Positions 14,362 to 23,323 of a stretch of 43,522 bases of DNA are shown in pieces. Below the pieces are notes generated by a model, which did no database searches, was not told the origin of the DNA, and was given only the letters and a program-made list of their open reading frames with translations. The translations under genes were made by a program, and so were the position numbers. Within the stretch, counting starts at the first letter, position 1. Each line of letters opens with the position of its first letter. The DNA comes from Lachnospiraceae bacterium (GTDB taxonomy: Bacteria; Bacillota; Clostridia; Lachnospirales; Lachnospiraceae): assembly GCA_016281275.1 (NCBI GenBank), contig JAEEIH010000086.1:1-43522 (forward strand), given 5' to 3'.

Positions 14362-15309
14362 TCAAATGAAGAATAAAAGCGCGATATTCCTGAGCAGTCC
14401 CGACTTGAAGAACCTGTATCTGAGAATCAGGAACCTCTTCATGAAGAACGACTTTGACGAAAGCTTCGAAAATTCATTTACGACCATCGCATTTTTATAT
14501 CCGAGCCGTCCTTTGTAACATTCATAAAAAGCCTGTGCCTGCGTGATCGTCTCAGCAAGCCTGTGTTCAATATCGTTCCTACTGTTCATACGGCTTTTGA
14601 CATATGCGGAGAAATCGCTCTGCCCGACCTGATTGCCGCTGTGCTGACGGTAAAGAAGCGTCGGGATCCGAAGAAATCTGATACCTCCGAAAGCCGAAGC
14701 TATGAGAGCCATCCACCAATCATGATATCTGACATTCTCATATTTGCTTCCCAGCATATCTACAAGCGCCCTGTTCATCATGATAGTGCAACCGATACAT
14801 TTATTCTCGATGAGCAGCCTCGAAAGAGAAAGATTTCGCACACTTCTGTGACCCGATTTGTAAAATGAATTATCGATATACGAAAGATCGGATCCGACCA
14901 GCACCGCATCGGTGAAAATTAGCGAGGGCTTGACCGAGCCTATCTTCCGTTCAAGCCTCTTCATTGCTTTAAGGGTCACATAGAGCTTGTCCTTGAGCCA
15001 GACATCATCCTGGTCACAGAACATGTAATAGACAGGCTCACCGCACTCGCTTTCTTCCCGTGACACACGTTTAAGTGCCGTAAGAAAATTAACGGTGGAC
15101 CCCATATTTGAATCGTTGATATGAAGTGAAATCTTCGTAGAATATTTCTGTACATATTCACGAAGAATATCGCATGTCGAATCTGCAGAGCAATCATCAG
15201 AAATGCTGATATGCCAGTTCTTAAAAGAACTTCTGATTATTGAATCAAGCTGCTCCCTGATATATTTTTCCCCGTTATAGGTTGATAAGATTATCTCAAT
15301 CCTGCTCAT
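14362..15309 (-). CDS. Family 2 glycosyltransferase, rhamnosyltransferase-like
   Basis: The 315-aa protein is a GT-A fold enzyme. The nucleotide-sugar start is IEIILSTYNGEKYIREQLDS (residues 4-23), SISDDCSADST follows, and FCDQDDVW carries the DxD-type metal site. The DQDDVW form is usual in cell-wall or O-antigen rhamnosyl- and related transferases. The C-terminal region is basic and hydrophobic and may sit on the membrane. The ATG at 15309 follows GGGGAAG and overlaps the next upstream glycosyltransferase by 14 nt, so both are co-translated. The sugar and acceptor cannot be told from sequence. Confidence 0.9.
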   Translation of the reverse strand: MSRIEIILSTYNGEKYIREQLDSIIRSSFKNWHISISDDCSADSTCDILREYVQKYSTKISLHINDSNMGSTVNFLTALKRVSREESECGEPVYYMFCDQDDVWLKDKLYVTLKAMKRLERKIGSVKPSLIFTDAVLVGSDLSYIDNSFYKSGHRSVRNLSLSRLLIENKCIGCTIMMNRALVDMLGSKYENVRYHDWWMALIASAFGGIRFLRIPTLLYRQHSGNQVGQSDFSAYVKSRMNSRNDIEHRLAETITQAQAFYECYKGRLGYKNAMVVNEFSKLSSKSFFMKRFLILRYRFFKSGLLRNIALLFFI

Positions 15310-16165
15310 TCCCAATCTTCCCCGCCAAAAAGCCAAGATATTTGACCGCGCCCGTCGCGATCAACCCAAAAGCTGCTTTAAAATTGCATCTGTAGATAAA
15401 ATATCTGATTCCCTTAACAAGATATTTTATTCCCTCGGATTCCGATTTTACTCCCCTGAATTCTTCCCTGTGCTGCTTTTGCGACCGCGCGATATGCCTG
15501 TATCTGCGAAACTGCTCTTTAAGAGTAAAATCATGCGAGTGAAAGACATGCGCGTCCGAAACATATTCCACGCTGCAACCGCAGTTGACGGCTTTACACG
15601 CATAAAGCATATCTTCGTTAAAATTCGCTGTCACATCAAATCCGCCGAGTTCGTTGTGGATCTCAACATTGTACATTGCGCAGGCATCGGAACAAAAATA
15701 CGTTTTGATGCCCATCCGGGGCAGGTCAGCCTTTGTCTTTGACATACTGTACGACGGATAATTATATCTTCGTGAATACTTTTCTATGTCGGATGACGAA
15801 TTGTAAGGGATCTGTCGCGCATAGGCAACCGCCGCATCCTTTTTCATCAATGCTCCGTAGAGGTTACGTACAAGATACCTGTCCGCCGGGATCGCATCCT
15901 GGGACATAAAAAGAATAAATGCGGCCTCACCGGAGTCGACCGCATATTGTCTGGTCCCGCCGTGAGAAAAATATTTCTTTTCGATCTCTTCGACAATCGT
16001 CCCCCGGGGGAGTCGCGAGAGCAATTCATCTTTCTCACCCTCACGCGATTTTGTCAAAATGATCCGAATCTTTTCCGGCTTCATGGTCTGCGCCAAAAGC
16101 GCTTTCACACACCTCACGAGTTTTTCATCAGGCTTGTACGCCGGTATGACTGCTTCAACCTTCAT
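15296..16165 (-). CDS. Family 2 glycosyltransferase
   Basis: The 289-aa GT-A enzyme begins MKVEAVIPAYKPDEKLVRCV. The metal-binding region is FMSQDAIPAD, and the C-terminal part has HSHDFTLKEQFRRYRHIARS, a pattern I associate with rhamnosyltransferases of polysaccharide assembly. The ATG (16165) follows GGAGAAAG. It overlaps the next glycosyltransferase gene by 14 nt and follows the coiled-coil gene by 26 nt. The pair probably adds two consecutive sugars to a surface glycan or lipid carrier. No flippase or polymerase gene is adjacent. Confidence 0.9.
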   Translation of the reverse strand: MKVEAVIPAYKPDEKLVRCVKALLAQTMKPEKIRIILTKSREGEKDELLSRLPRGTIVEEIEKKYFSHGGTRQYAVDSGEAAFILFMSQDAIPADRYLVRNLYGALMKKDAAVAYARQIPYNSSSDIEKYSRRYNYPSYSMSKTKADLPRMGIKTYFCSDACAMYNVEIHNELGGFDVTANFNEDMLYACKAVNCGCSVEYVSDAHVFHSHDFTLKEQFRRYRHIARSQKQHREEFRGVKSESEGIKYLVKGIRYFIYRCNFKAAFGLIATGAVKYLGFLAGKIGNEQD

Positions 16166-16191
16166 GTCTTTCTCCGGTAGTCATTTATATT

Positions 16192-16809
16192 TTATTTGAA
16201 ATCCGCTTCTGTAAAATCAACTTCTTCGCCGTGGTCGCTGCTTCCCGGGATCTTATTGATGGGATTGAGCGCTTTCACAATCTCATCTCTGTTACCCTTA
16301 AGGACCTCAAGGTTCTTTCCGATCGCTTCAACAAGCCTCTCCGAAAGCTCCTTGGATTCACGGTGCGCGCGGTCCATCTCCGAAACCACTTCCTGAAGAA
16401 TGGAGTTGGCATAAACGAGCACGTTGATCCTCGCGGTCTCGGCACTCTCGTTACCGTTTCTGATGGTTTCCTCGGCGGTCGCGGTCGCATTCTGGATAGT
16501 CTCGTTTGCCTGAGCATATGCCTTTTGCATGATCTCCGTTTCATCGACAAGCATTTGAGCACGTTCAAGAGCTTCCTGTTCGATCTGCGCAGCCTTCTCA
16601 CGAGCCTGGGCAATGATGTCTTCCCTATTAGCAATGATCTTCTGATATCTCTTGATCTCATCGGGAGTATGTGCCTTAAGATCGTCAAGGAGAGCCATAA
16701 GTTCGTTTCTGTTGACGCTGATACATCCCGGTGAAAGCCTGAGCGGCTTACAATTGTCAACATATTCATATATTGAATTGATTATGTTCTCTATCCTTGT
16801 TACTGCCAT
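16192..16809 (-). CDS. Coiled-coil protein of unknown function
   Basis: The 205-aa protein is mostly charged helix, with heptad-like Ala/Glu/Lys/Arg from about residue 45 to 175 (for example ANREDIIAQAREKAAQIEQE). Such sequence resembles DivIVA-like or V-ATPase subunit-H/E-like stalk proteins, but I see no specific DivIVA N-terminal motif. No signal peptide or membrane segment is visible. The ATG (16809) follows GAGGAGG. It is placed directly after coaD (14 nt gap) in the rsmD-coaD operon; similar short coiled-coil proteins beside coaD occur in other Clostridia. A role in envelope organisation is possible, given the glycosyltransferases after it, but unproven. Confidence 0.8.
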   Translation of the reverse strand: MAVTRIENIINSIYEYVDNCKPLRLSPGCISVNRNELMALLDDLKAHTPDEIKRYQKIIANREDIIAQAREKAAQIEQEALERAQMLVDETEIMQKAYAQANETIQNATATAEETIRNGNESAETARINVLVYANSILQEVVSEMDRAHRESKELSERLVEAIGKNLEVLKGNRDEIVKALNPINKIPGSSDHGEEVDFTEADFK

Positions 16810-16823
16810 CGGTGTGTCCTCCT

Positions 16824-17336
16824 CTATCTTATTACCTGATTATTTGCACGTTCGGCAATCCGCCTGCATTTTTCTTTCAGATCGTCCCTGATTTCTTCGG
16901 GAACCAACCCGCTTAAATCTCCTCCGTATTTTGCCACTTCTTTGGCAATGCTGGAGCTGACATATGAATATTCAACGCTTGTGGTAAAAAATACAGTATC
17001 AATATTCGGATTGAGCTTGTGGTTTATCTGTGCGATCTGAAGTTCGTACTCAAAGTCCGTAACGGCTCTCAGTCCGCGCACTATAACGCTCGCGCCGATC
17101 CGACTCCCGAAATCAACCGTAAGTCCTTCAAACGAATCGACCACAACGCCGGGAATGTCTTTTGTGACTTTTCGGAGAAGCTCCATCCTCTCTTCAACGG
17201 AAAACCACGGATTCTTCGCGGAATTGTTAAGAACTCCGATCACAAGCTTGTCCACAAGGCTCGACGCTCTTATGATAACATCCCTGTGACCGAGTGTCAC
17301 AGGATCGAATGTACCGGGGTAAAGACCGACCTTCAT
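16824..17336 (-). CDS. coaD: Phosphopantetheine adenylyltransferase
   Basis: The 170-aa enzyme transfers AMP from ATP to 4'-phosphopantetheine to make dephospho-CoA. The nucleotidyltransferase signature [16 protein letters not shown] ends in TLGH (residues 14-17), and the second site is [17 protein letters not shown] (ISSSxxRE-like). The ATG at 17336 starts the protein at the family position. A GTG start 12 nt upstream overlaps the rsmD stop and lies within GGAGTGAAGAG, which I read as the ribosome binding site. It follows rsmD almost directly, the common Firmicute order. Confidence 0.96.
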   Translation of the reverse strand: MKVGLYPGTFDPVTLGHRDVIIRASSLVDKLVIGVLNNSAKNPWFSVEERMELLRKVTKDIPGVVVDSFEGLTVDFGSRIGASVIVRGLRAVTDFEYELQIAQINHKLNPNIDTVFFTTSVEYSYVSSSIAKEVAKYGGDLSGLVPEEIRDDLKEKCRRIAERANNQVIR

Positions 17337-17344
17337 TGTTCTCT

Positions 17345-17899
17345 TCACTCCATTCTTTCTATAAATACATGTTTATTGGATCCGTACTCCTTGACCCTCA
17401 CAGCCGTAAGCCCGATTTCCCCGAGATATCCGAAATCGGTATCGGCGGCGGCCTCAACGATAATGAGACCATCCTCATTCAGAAGACTGTCCTTCATCGC
17501 GTAAAGAACTTCTTTTTCGATCTCATGTTCATAAGGCGGATCCATAAAAATGATATCAAATTTCTTACCTTGCGCTTTGAGCCCCACTACAGCTCTCGCC
17601 GCGTCCGAGAAAACAGTCTGTGCCCTGTCGGCAAGCCTGCAGGATTCAAGGTTTTCCCTGATGCACTTCATCGAATCCCTGTCGTTGTCAACAAAAACAC
17701 AGCCGGCCGCTCCCCTGCTGAGTGCTTCTATCCCAATTCCGCCGCTTCCCGCGAACAGATCAAGAAACCAAACGTCCGCAATACGGGGCGCAAGGATATT
17801 AAAAAGCGTCTCTTTGATCCTGTCTGTGGTGGGGCGGACCTTCAGTCCCTTGGGGGTCACAAGTCTGTGACGGTTGGCCGTGCCGGAAATCACTCTCAT
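17345..17899 (-). CDS. rsmD: 16S rRNA (guanine966-N2)-methyltransferase
   Basis: The 184-aa Rossmann-fold methyltransferase modifies G966 of 16S rRNA. Its start is [18 protein letters not shown], and it carries [15 protein letters not shown]. The SAM loop is [20 protein letters not shown], and the catalytic motif is DPPY in [11 protein letters not shown]. The ATG (17899) follows AAAGG. It has a strong promoter at 17930-17958 and appears to lead a long operon: coaD, coiled-coil protein, two glycosyltransferases, DUF5685-like, J-domain protein and apbE. Confidence 0.97.
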   Translation of the reverse strand: MRVISGTANRHRLVTPKGLKVRPTTDRIKETLFNILAPRIADVWFLDLFAGSGGIGIEALSRGAAGCVFVDNDRDSMKCIRENLESCRLADRAQTVFSDAARAVVGLKAQGKKFDIIFMDPPYEHEIEKEVLYAMKDSLLNEDGLIIVEAAADTDFGYLGEIGLTAVRVKEYGSNKHVFIERME

Positions 17900-17929
17900 A
17901 CAGTAGCCTTTCTGCGATATATCTAAGTA

Positions 17930-17958
17930 ATTATAAACATATGATATATCAATGTCAA
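17930..17958 (-). promoter_or_regulatory. Promoter of the rsmD-coaD operon
   Basis: Consensus TTGACA (17953-17958), 17 nt spacer and consensus TATAAT (17930-17935) on the minus strand, with a leader of about 25 nt to rsmD. It begins right after the stop codon of the DUF2298 gene, in a 70-nt gap without a visible terminator, so read-through from upstream is possible. Confidence 0.85.
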
Positions 17959-17969
17959 ATGATGGCAGT

Positions 17970-20390
17970 CTATTTGGTTACTTCGATGATCTTAACCGTT
18001 TCATTGGAGAAGATAGTTTCGCCGAGTTCAACCAACAGATCTTCGCGCAACGTGTCGGGATACTTTAATCTTTCCTGTTCTCCGACGATGATAAAAGAAA
18101 TGTTATACTTCTTTATGATGCTGCGCATCATTTCAAGGCTCGATGATGTATAAAACGATCCGATATCATTTTCGCGTTCTTTAAGTATTTCGGGATACCT
18201 TGTGTCACCCGAAGACCTCCACAACCACTCATGTGTATGCCATCCGAAAACAGTCGGAAGACCGGTCCATGCCGAGAACCTACCGGCGTTTGTATAACTG
18301 CTTCCGTCAGCTTCGATTATTACGGGCCTTCCCTGTACATATTCATCCAGGAAAAGGATTGCTCTGTATTCGTCAATGTCATAATTCTCAAGAAATGCGT
18401 CGGAAGAAAGACCGCTGTATTCCCTTGTGTCCGTTGTGTACCACGAATTCACCGCAAGACGCGAATATCCCGCGCTCAACAGAAGAAGGCACAGACAGAC
18501 GGCGCCGAAAGTTCTTGCGTGACGCTTCCCGAATACAAGAAGTCTGGCAAGAATATATCCCATGGATAACCCGAAGAGCATAAACGCCTGATAACTGATC
18601 TTGAACATCGTGTTTGCTCTCTTGTAATCTCCCGAATAAATGTCCCTTATATAGACGAACTCCGGAATCAAAGTGAGTCCCATTGCGCAAAGAACTATGA
18701 TGAGAATAAATATATCGCTCGGATTCGAACGGAGTAAGAAACCGGTAACGGGATTCTCTTTTTTCCCGACACCGTTCTTTCCGGTACTTCTCGCTTTACA
18801 AGCTGCCAATTCATCCGATCCGCTCCCGGTCAATTCTATTTTTCTGTTAATTGCAAATTCCTTTATCACGATGCAGATCGCAACTATACCGATGACAAAC
18901 GGGAATCCCCAAAGAACTATGAACTGGTATAAGGGCGTCCTTGTTTCGACGAACATGATCTTTGATGAAATCTGATCGAACGAAAGCGTAAAGGGGAGGC
19001 AAACCAACTTAGATATTATTATTACTATCGCCGCATGAAATACCGTAAGAACGAACCCCCGACCAAAAGAACCCTCGGACGCAAGATTCACATAAAGTAT
19101 AACGGCACCCGCCACCACAAAATAGATAGGATAATCCCAGAAATTTGTCACATGGAAGAATCCGACAAAAAAAGCGACAATAATGACACACGGGTCAAAC
19201 ACCTTTGTGTAGAAGCTCCCGATTCCGAAAAGAGTTCCGGGATTCTTTCCGTCAGGCGGCTCAAGCATGCCCGAGGCAGCAAGACCGATCTTCTCCCTAT
19301 GACTCTGTACATAAGCATAAAGGACGGCTGCAAGGCATAATACAAATATGATATTAATGACATGCGCATGAAGATCTCCGATCACAAAGGAATAAGCGGG
19401 AAATTCATGAATCGTCTTATCGGCCGTTTGGGGCATATGACCGATATAACGCGTTGAATTGGGAAAGAAATACGCGTTGAGCTTATATCCTTCTTTAGCC
19501 GCGCGATCGGTATTCCCGAGGATATCGTTAAGAACCGGAACGACATAATAGAAAAGCAGGTAATGAAAATTACCGCAAAGACTCAGCGCAATACCGGATA
19601 TAATACCCGCACCGTGAGACGACAGAGCTCTTTTAACTCCTCTTGAACGTGCATGATCCGAAAAAGCAGTCGATACAATGCTGTAAGGAAGCGCAAACGC
19701 AAAGGCCGCAACAGTCATGAGCATCAAATTGTATCCGTATCCGATTCCCGCTCCGGAGATTTTCGAAAGAAAAACTGCCGTGAACTGTCCGCCGTAATAA
19801 TAATTAATGTTCTGACCGGCCAACCACATATCCGTTGCAGGCATATAATATGACCTGTCGAGTGATTTCATGATCGCGTAATCCATCACGCTCTCTGTCG
19901 TACCCAACGCTTCGGGCTTGTAACCGCGAAGATAACACCATACAATAAGGGCACCGAGCATAATAAGACCCGACAGTAGCATGGGCATGATTTTTGACGA
20001 AAAATCATAGTCCGCCGGAATGATCGCCCCCTTAACCTTTTTAACCGAAACGATAAATCCGACGTTGAGAGCGGCACAAATCAAAAGAACCAAGATACAT
20101 CCCCACGAGGTGAAGGGTATAAATCCGATTGAAGAAAAGAACCAGGACAGCCAGCTCATAAGAGCGATACCGAGCACCGAAGAAAAAAGGACACCGCAAT
20201 CATTAAAGCGGCGAAATATCAAAAAAGAAAAAGGAAAGAATATCACGCCGGCAGCCACAAGAGTCCACCACCATCCAAAAAATCGCACGAAATCTGCTTT
20301 AAGAAGGATTGTCGCAATTATAAACGCAGCCACATAAAGCATGATCATCATTCCGTATTTAAATAATTTACTTTCAAAAATCCTCTGCAT
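17970..20390 (-). CDS. DUF2298 ('YYY') polytopic membrane protein, GT-C-like
   Basis: The 806-aa integral membrane protein has many hydrophobic helices across most of its length and a soluble C-terminal region of about 150 residues. The signature is AGQNINYYYGGQFTAVFL, with the YYY at residues 197-199, preceded by ESVMDYAIMKSL. Later come HEFPAYSFVIGDLHAHV and FFHVTNFWDYPIYF, all typical of DUF2298. The family resembles polyprenyl-phosphate-sugar-dependent (GT-C) glycosyltransferases, but its reaction is not settled. The start at 20390 (MQRIFESKLFKYG) follows GAGGGG; an ATG 18 nt upstream has no site. It is the last gene of the recG-AAA-GT-C-DPM set. Confidence 0.88.
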   Translation of the reverse strand: MQRIFESKLFKYGMMIMLYVAAFIIATILLKADFVRFFGWWWTLVAAGVIFFPFSFLIFRRFNDCGVLFSSVLGIALMSWLSWFFSSIGFIPFTSWGCILVLLICAALNVGFIVSVKKVKGAIIPADYDFSSKIMPMLLSGLIMLGALIVWCYLRGYKPEALGTTESVMDYAIMKSLDRSYYMPATDMWLAGQNINYYYGGQFTAVFLSKISGAGIGYGYNLMLMTVAAFAFALPYSIVSTAFSDHARSRGVKRALSSHGAGIISGIALSLCGNFHYLLFYYVVPVLNDILGNTDRAAKEGYKLNAYFFPNSTRYIGHMPQTADKTIHEFPAYSFVIGDLHAHVINIIFVLCLAAVLYAYVQSHREKIGLAASGMLEPPDGKNPGTLFGIGSFYTKVFDPCVIIVAFFVGFFHVTNFWDYPIYFVVAGAVILYVNLASEGSFGRGFVLTVFHAAIVIIISKLVCLPFTLSFDQISSKIMFVETRTPLYQFIVLWGFPFVIGIVAICIVIKEFAINRKIELTGSGSDELAACKARSTGKNGVGKKENPVTGFLLRSNPSDIFILIIVLCAMGLTLIPEFVYIRDIYSGDYKRANTMFKISYQAFMLFGLSMGYILARLLVFGKRHARTFGAVCLCLLLLSAGYSRLAVNSWYTTDTREYSGLSSDAFLENYDIDEYRAILFLDEYVQGRPVIIEADGSSYTNAGRFSAWTGLPTVFGWHTHEWLWRSSGDTRYPEILKERENDIGSFYTSSSLEMMRSIIKKYNISFIIVGEQERLKYPDTLREDLLVELGETIFSNETVKIIEVTK

Positions 20391-20462
20391 TACAGCTCTA
20401 CCCCTCATTCAACGGCATTAAACCGCTCTTGCTCCCTTTTCCCCTGATTTACGGAAAAATGC

Positions 20463-21176
20463 TCAGTAACGATCAAGTTTCTTTTTTATTTGATAAAAAT
20501 CCTTAAGGGCATTAAACCCGATCTTGAAAATTCTTTTAACATTCACGGAATTGACACCCCCCTGCCTTTTTCTGAAGGTGATGGGGATATACAGACCTCT
20601 GTATCCGTTCCTTGCAGCCGTTACGGTAAGTATGACGTTTGAAAGATTGTAATTCTTGGGAATGTAGTTAAGGCAATCCGCAAGAAGCTCACGCGACATA
20701 AGCCTGAACGGAGTATTTATGTCTTTTAAGTCGATCGAGAAAAAAATTCTGACGACCGTTCTGAGAACCCTGTTCGTAAGTACCCTGAACCAACCGTCCT
20801 TTCTGCCTTTTCGATATCCGATAAGGAAGGAATAATCATGGCGTCTCTTAAAAAAGAGTTCGAACTCATCCGGGCGTGTCTGACCGTCGGAGTCGGTCTG
20901 AAAAATAAAATCGGCGCCGTGCTCAACAGCATAATGATACCCGAAAAGCACTGTAGCTCCATGACCCGAATTCTCCTTGTGAAGAGCAATCATGGCCGGT
21001 CTTTTTGACGCTTCCTCCCACATGATCTTAAATGTATCATCTTTGCTTCCGTCATCGATGATCACAAGCCTGCTTTCCTCTCCTGTTTTTACAATGACAT
21101 CATACCATTCGTCGATGACCTGTCTTATATTGTCCTGCTCATTGTATGCAGGAATGATCGCATAAAGCTTTTCCAT
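20463..21176 (-). CDS. Dolichyl-phosphate-mannose-synthase-like glycosyltransferase (GT2)
   Basis: The 237-aa protein is a GT-A enzyme with MEKLYAIIPAYNEQDNI, IIDDGSKDDT and the catalytic region FIFQTDSDGQTRPDE. The allied motif INTPFRLMSRE is typical of the DPM/DPG synthase branch, which moves a sugar from NDP or UDP to polyprenyl phosphate. There is no C-terminal membrane domain, so it is a short cytoplasmic or peripheral form. The ATG at 21176 follows GGAAGGAG. It lies between two large membrane GT-C-like proteins and probably supplies their lipid-linked sugar donor (inference from neighbours). Confidence 0.88.
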   Translation of the reverse strand: MEKLYAIIPAYNEQDNIRQVIDEWYDVIVKTGEESRLVIIDDGSKDDTFKIMWEEASKRPAMIALHKENSGHGATVLFGYHYAVEHGADFIFQTDSDGQTRPDEFELFFKRRHDYSFLIGYRKGRKDGWFRVLTNRVLRTVVRIFFSIDLKDINTPFRLMSRELLADCLNYIPKNYNLSNVILTVTAARNGYRGLYIPITFRKRQGGVNSVNVKRIFKIGFNALKDFYQIKKKLDRY

Positions 21177-21263
21177 ACGGCTCCTTCCGTGAGCACCCAT
21201 CCTGAACGGGTTCTTTATAAATTGATTGATATCGTGAACAATGTCTTTATTTGTAACAAGGCA

Positions 21264-23294
21264 TCATCCAACATCGGTCGTCTTGTAGATCGTAAATTTT
21301 TCATCGCCTTCTCCCATTGAGAACGCTGCCGGATATACCGAAGCAATAAGCTCTTCGTTGAGCTCATAATCCTCACTCTCTCTGTTGGCGGTCCCGACGG
21401 TGATATAGTCAATGCCGGCCGCGCGTACCATCTGCTTAAGCAGTTCCGCATCCTGAGCCTCATAAATATTGGCTGCGACCAGGTCACGCCGGGCCGTATC
21501 ATATCCCGCCGACCAGCCGAAATACTGCCACGCCAGATACATGGATGCTCCGGACAAGATAAGGTAGCTTCCTTCGGTACCGTCAAGGAAATAATTGGCA
21601 GTAAGAAAAACATCATCACTCTTGCAGTTCTCGTGAACAAAATCCATGATTCTGTTTTGGGTATTTGTGATAATAGCCTTATCCTCGGTGTTCTTCCGAA
21701 TGATCGTTGCAAAATCAAAAAGTCCCGTCGCCGTCATAAAGACTCCGGCAGCAACAGCCGCAATCCGCAAGGTTATCCTCTTATCGACAAGCATATCGCT
21801 TATGAAATATGCCGCATATATATCAAGGATCATGACCGCGAGCATAATATATTTATGGTTAACGGCTATATCGGGTGTAAGCGATACAACAAATGAAAGT
21901 GCAATGAGAACACATGCGCAGATCATCATCCATCTCGCACATGAATCATAACGTATGTATGCCGCAACAATGATAAACGGCAATAGCCCGAGAAGCAGGA
22001 AAAGGTACTCTCCCATACCGAATACGGTCGGTGAATCGCTTAAAAAGCCTAATCTTATTGAAGCGCTGACAACCGAACCCTTTACAAAGACGGAGCTCTG
22101 CAAAAGTGAAAGGGCAAGAGCTATCACCGCACACATAAGGTATTCGAGCCGGCGCATCGACACAACCGCCATTACAAACAATATCACAAAGGTTCCTATA
22201 AGCACGGCTCCGTTAAAGAACGCCGAAGCTCCCAGCAAAAATCCGGCAAAAACGGGAGCAGCAATCTGTTGAGCCGCAAATCCCTTTTTAGAGAAGAGAT
22301 CTACCGTAAAAAATGATTTAAAAGACCATTTTCCTTTCATTTCTTCGAATGTCTGCTCAAGGATGGGCATAAAAATGATGAGAGCTATGAGCATTACACT
22401 TATGGAGAATGCGAAGTGTCTTTGATTAAGATAAACATTAAAATTCCAAAGTCCCCAATCCTCGTGGGCGGTAATACCGACAAAGGAATCATTGTTCGCT
22501 ATCCCGTCAAGCGCTTCGCTGTAGCTTCCAAAGCCGGCGAGATACGAGAACAACGACCAGGAGCTTCTGAAGGCGACAAAGAGCACTGCCAGACCGCCCG
22601 CAAGTTTTTTCCCTGTGATCCTGACCGCAAGAACATACAAAAGACTTAACATCGAAAGAATGCCGAGCGCACTCATTGTATTAAAAGCCAGATCGATCCT
22701 CATTCCGAGATATTCAAGGTTGCCGCACAAAAATTCAAAAAGAAAATGATACCTGATATCTTCTCCGGCAGCCACCGTATAGACTGTGGGAAAATTATTC
22801 ATTTTTGAAAAAGATCTGATCATCGAAAGATGAGGAGTGAAGTCGCTGAACACGCTTCCTCCCGTGTAGAGCTGCCCGCCCCTGACATGAAAAGTCAGAT
22901 AAAGAAGATAAGTTACGACAGAAACCGCAAGGATCACGGCAATTATCTCATTGTGCGATATCTTTCCGAATTCACATAAAAACGGTATCTTTTTTTTTCT
23001 GAAAAGTATTATAAATCCAAAGATCACCGTCGCAACCGAAACGGAAAGCACAACCGTGTTTGCAAGAAAAAGCGGATTGCTCCTATCGGAAAAGACGCAT
23101 GCCAGGATGTATGTCATCCATGTCATAAGAATCGTTCCCGTAACAAACCACAACGGAAGTCTGTAAAAAAGCTGTGAAAGTCCGGTCTGTTTTCCCTTAA
23201 ATGTATCGGTCACGGCATGATCGAACGGCAGTATCGCGGTAGAGATCACATATCCCATCAGAATGCAGAGCGCGATATAAGAAACCGCAGCCAT
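21264..23294 (-). CDS. Large GT-C-like membrane protein
   Basis: The 676-aa protein has at least a dozen hydrophobic helices. After about 135 residues comes an outward loop with SDFTPHLSMIRSFSKMNNFP, then EDIRYHFLFEFLCGNLEYLG. This resembles the first loop of DUF2298-like and other GT-C enzymes, in which an Asp is catalytic. Another family-like segment is NHKYIMLAVMILDIYAAYF. The C-terminal part is soluble. I chose ATG 23294 because AAGGAGG precedes it; the longest frame adds 32 basic residues with no site. It is related in kind to the 806-aa protein 0.9 kb downstream but not a close duplicate. The substrate is unknown. Confidence 0.82.
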   Translation of the reverse strand: MAAVSYIALCILMGYVISTAILPFDHAVTDTFKGKQTGLSQLFYRLPLWFVTGTILMTWMTYILACVFSDRSNPLFLANTVVLSVSVATVIFGFIILFRKKKIPFLCEFGKISHNEIIAVILAVSVVTYLLYLTFHVRGGQLYTGGSVFSDFTPHLSMIRSFSKMNNFPTVYTVAAGEDIRYHFLFEFLCGNLEYLGMRIDLAFNTMSALGILSMLSLLYVLAVRITGKKLAGGLAVLFVAFRSSWSLFSYLAGFGSYSEALDGIANNDSFVGITAHEDWGLWNFNVYLNQRHFAFSISVMLIALIIFMPILEQTFEEMKGKWSFKSFFTVDLFSKKGFAAQQIAAPVFAGFLLGASAFFNGAVLIGTFVILFVMAVVSMRRLEYLMCAVIALALSLLQSSVFVKGSVVSASIRLGFLSDSPTVFGMGEYLFLLLGLLPFIIVAAYIRYDSCARWMMICACVLIALSFVVSLTPDIAVNHKYIMLAVMILDIYAAYFISDMLVDKRITLRIAAVAAGVFMTATGLFDFATIIRKNTEDKAIITNTQNRIMDFVHENCKSDDVFLTANYFLDGTEGSYLILSGASMYLAWQYFGWSAGYDTARRDLVAANIYEAQDAELLKQMVRAAGIDYITVGTANRESEDYELNEELIASVYPAAFSMGEGDEKFTIYKTTDVG

Positions 23295-23323
23295 AAGTTC
23301 CTCCTTTTCCGCCAAATGCGGAG

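Noticed and set aside
17294..17926. 210-codon plus-strand frame opposite rsmD
   Set aside because: Antisense shadow; the rsmD frame carries all expected motifs.
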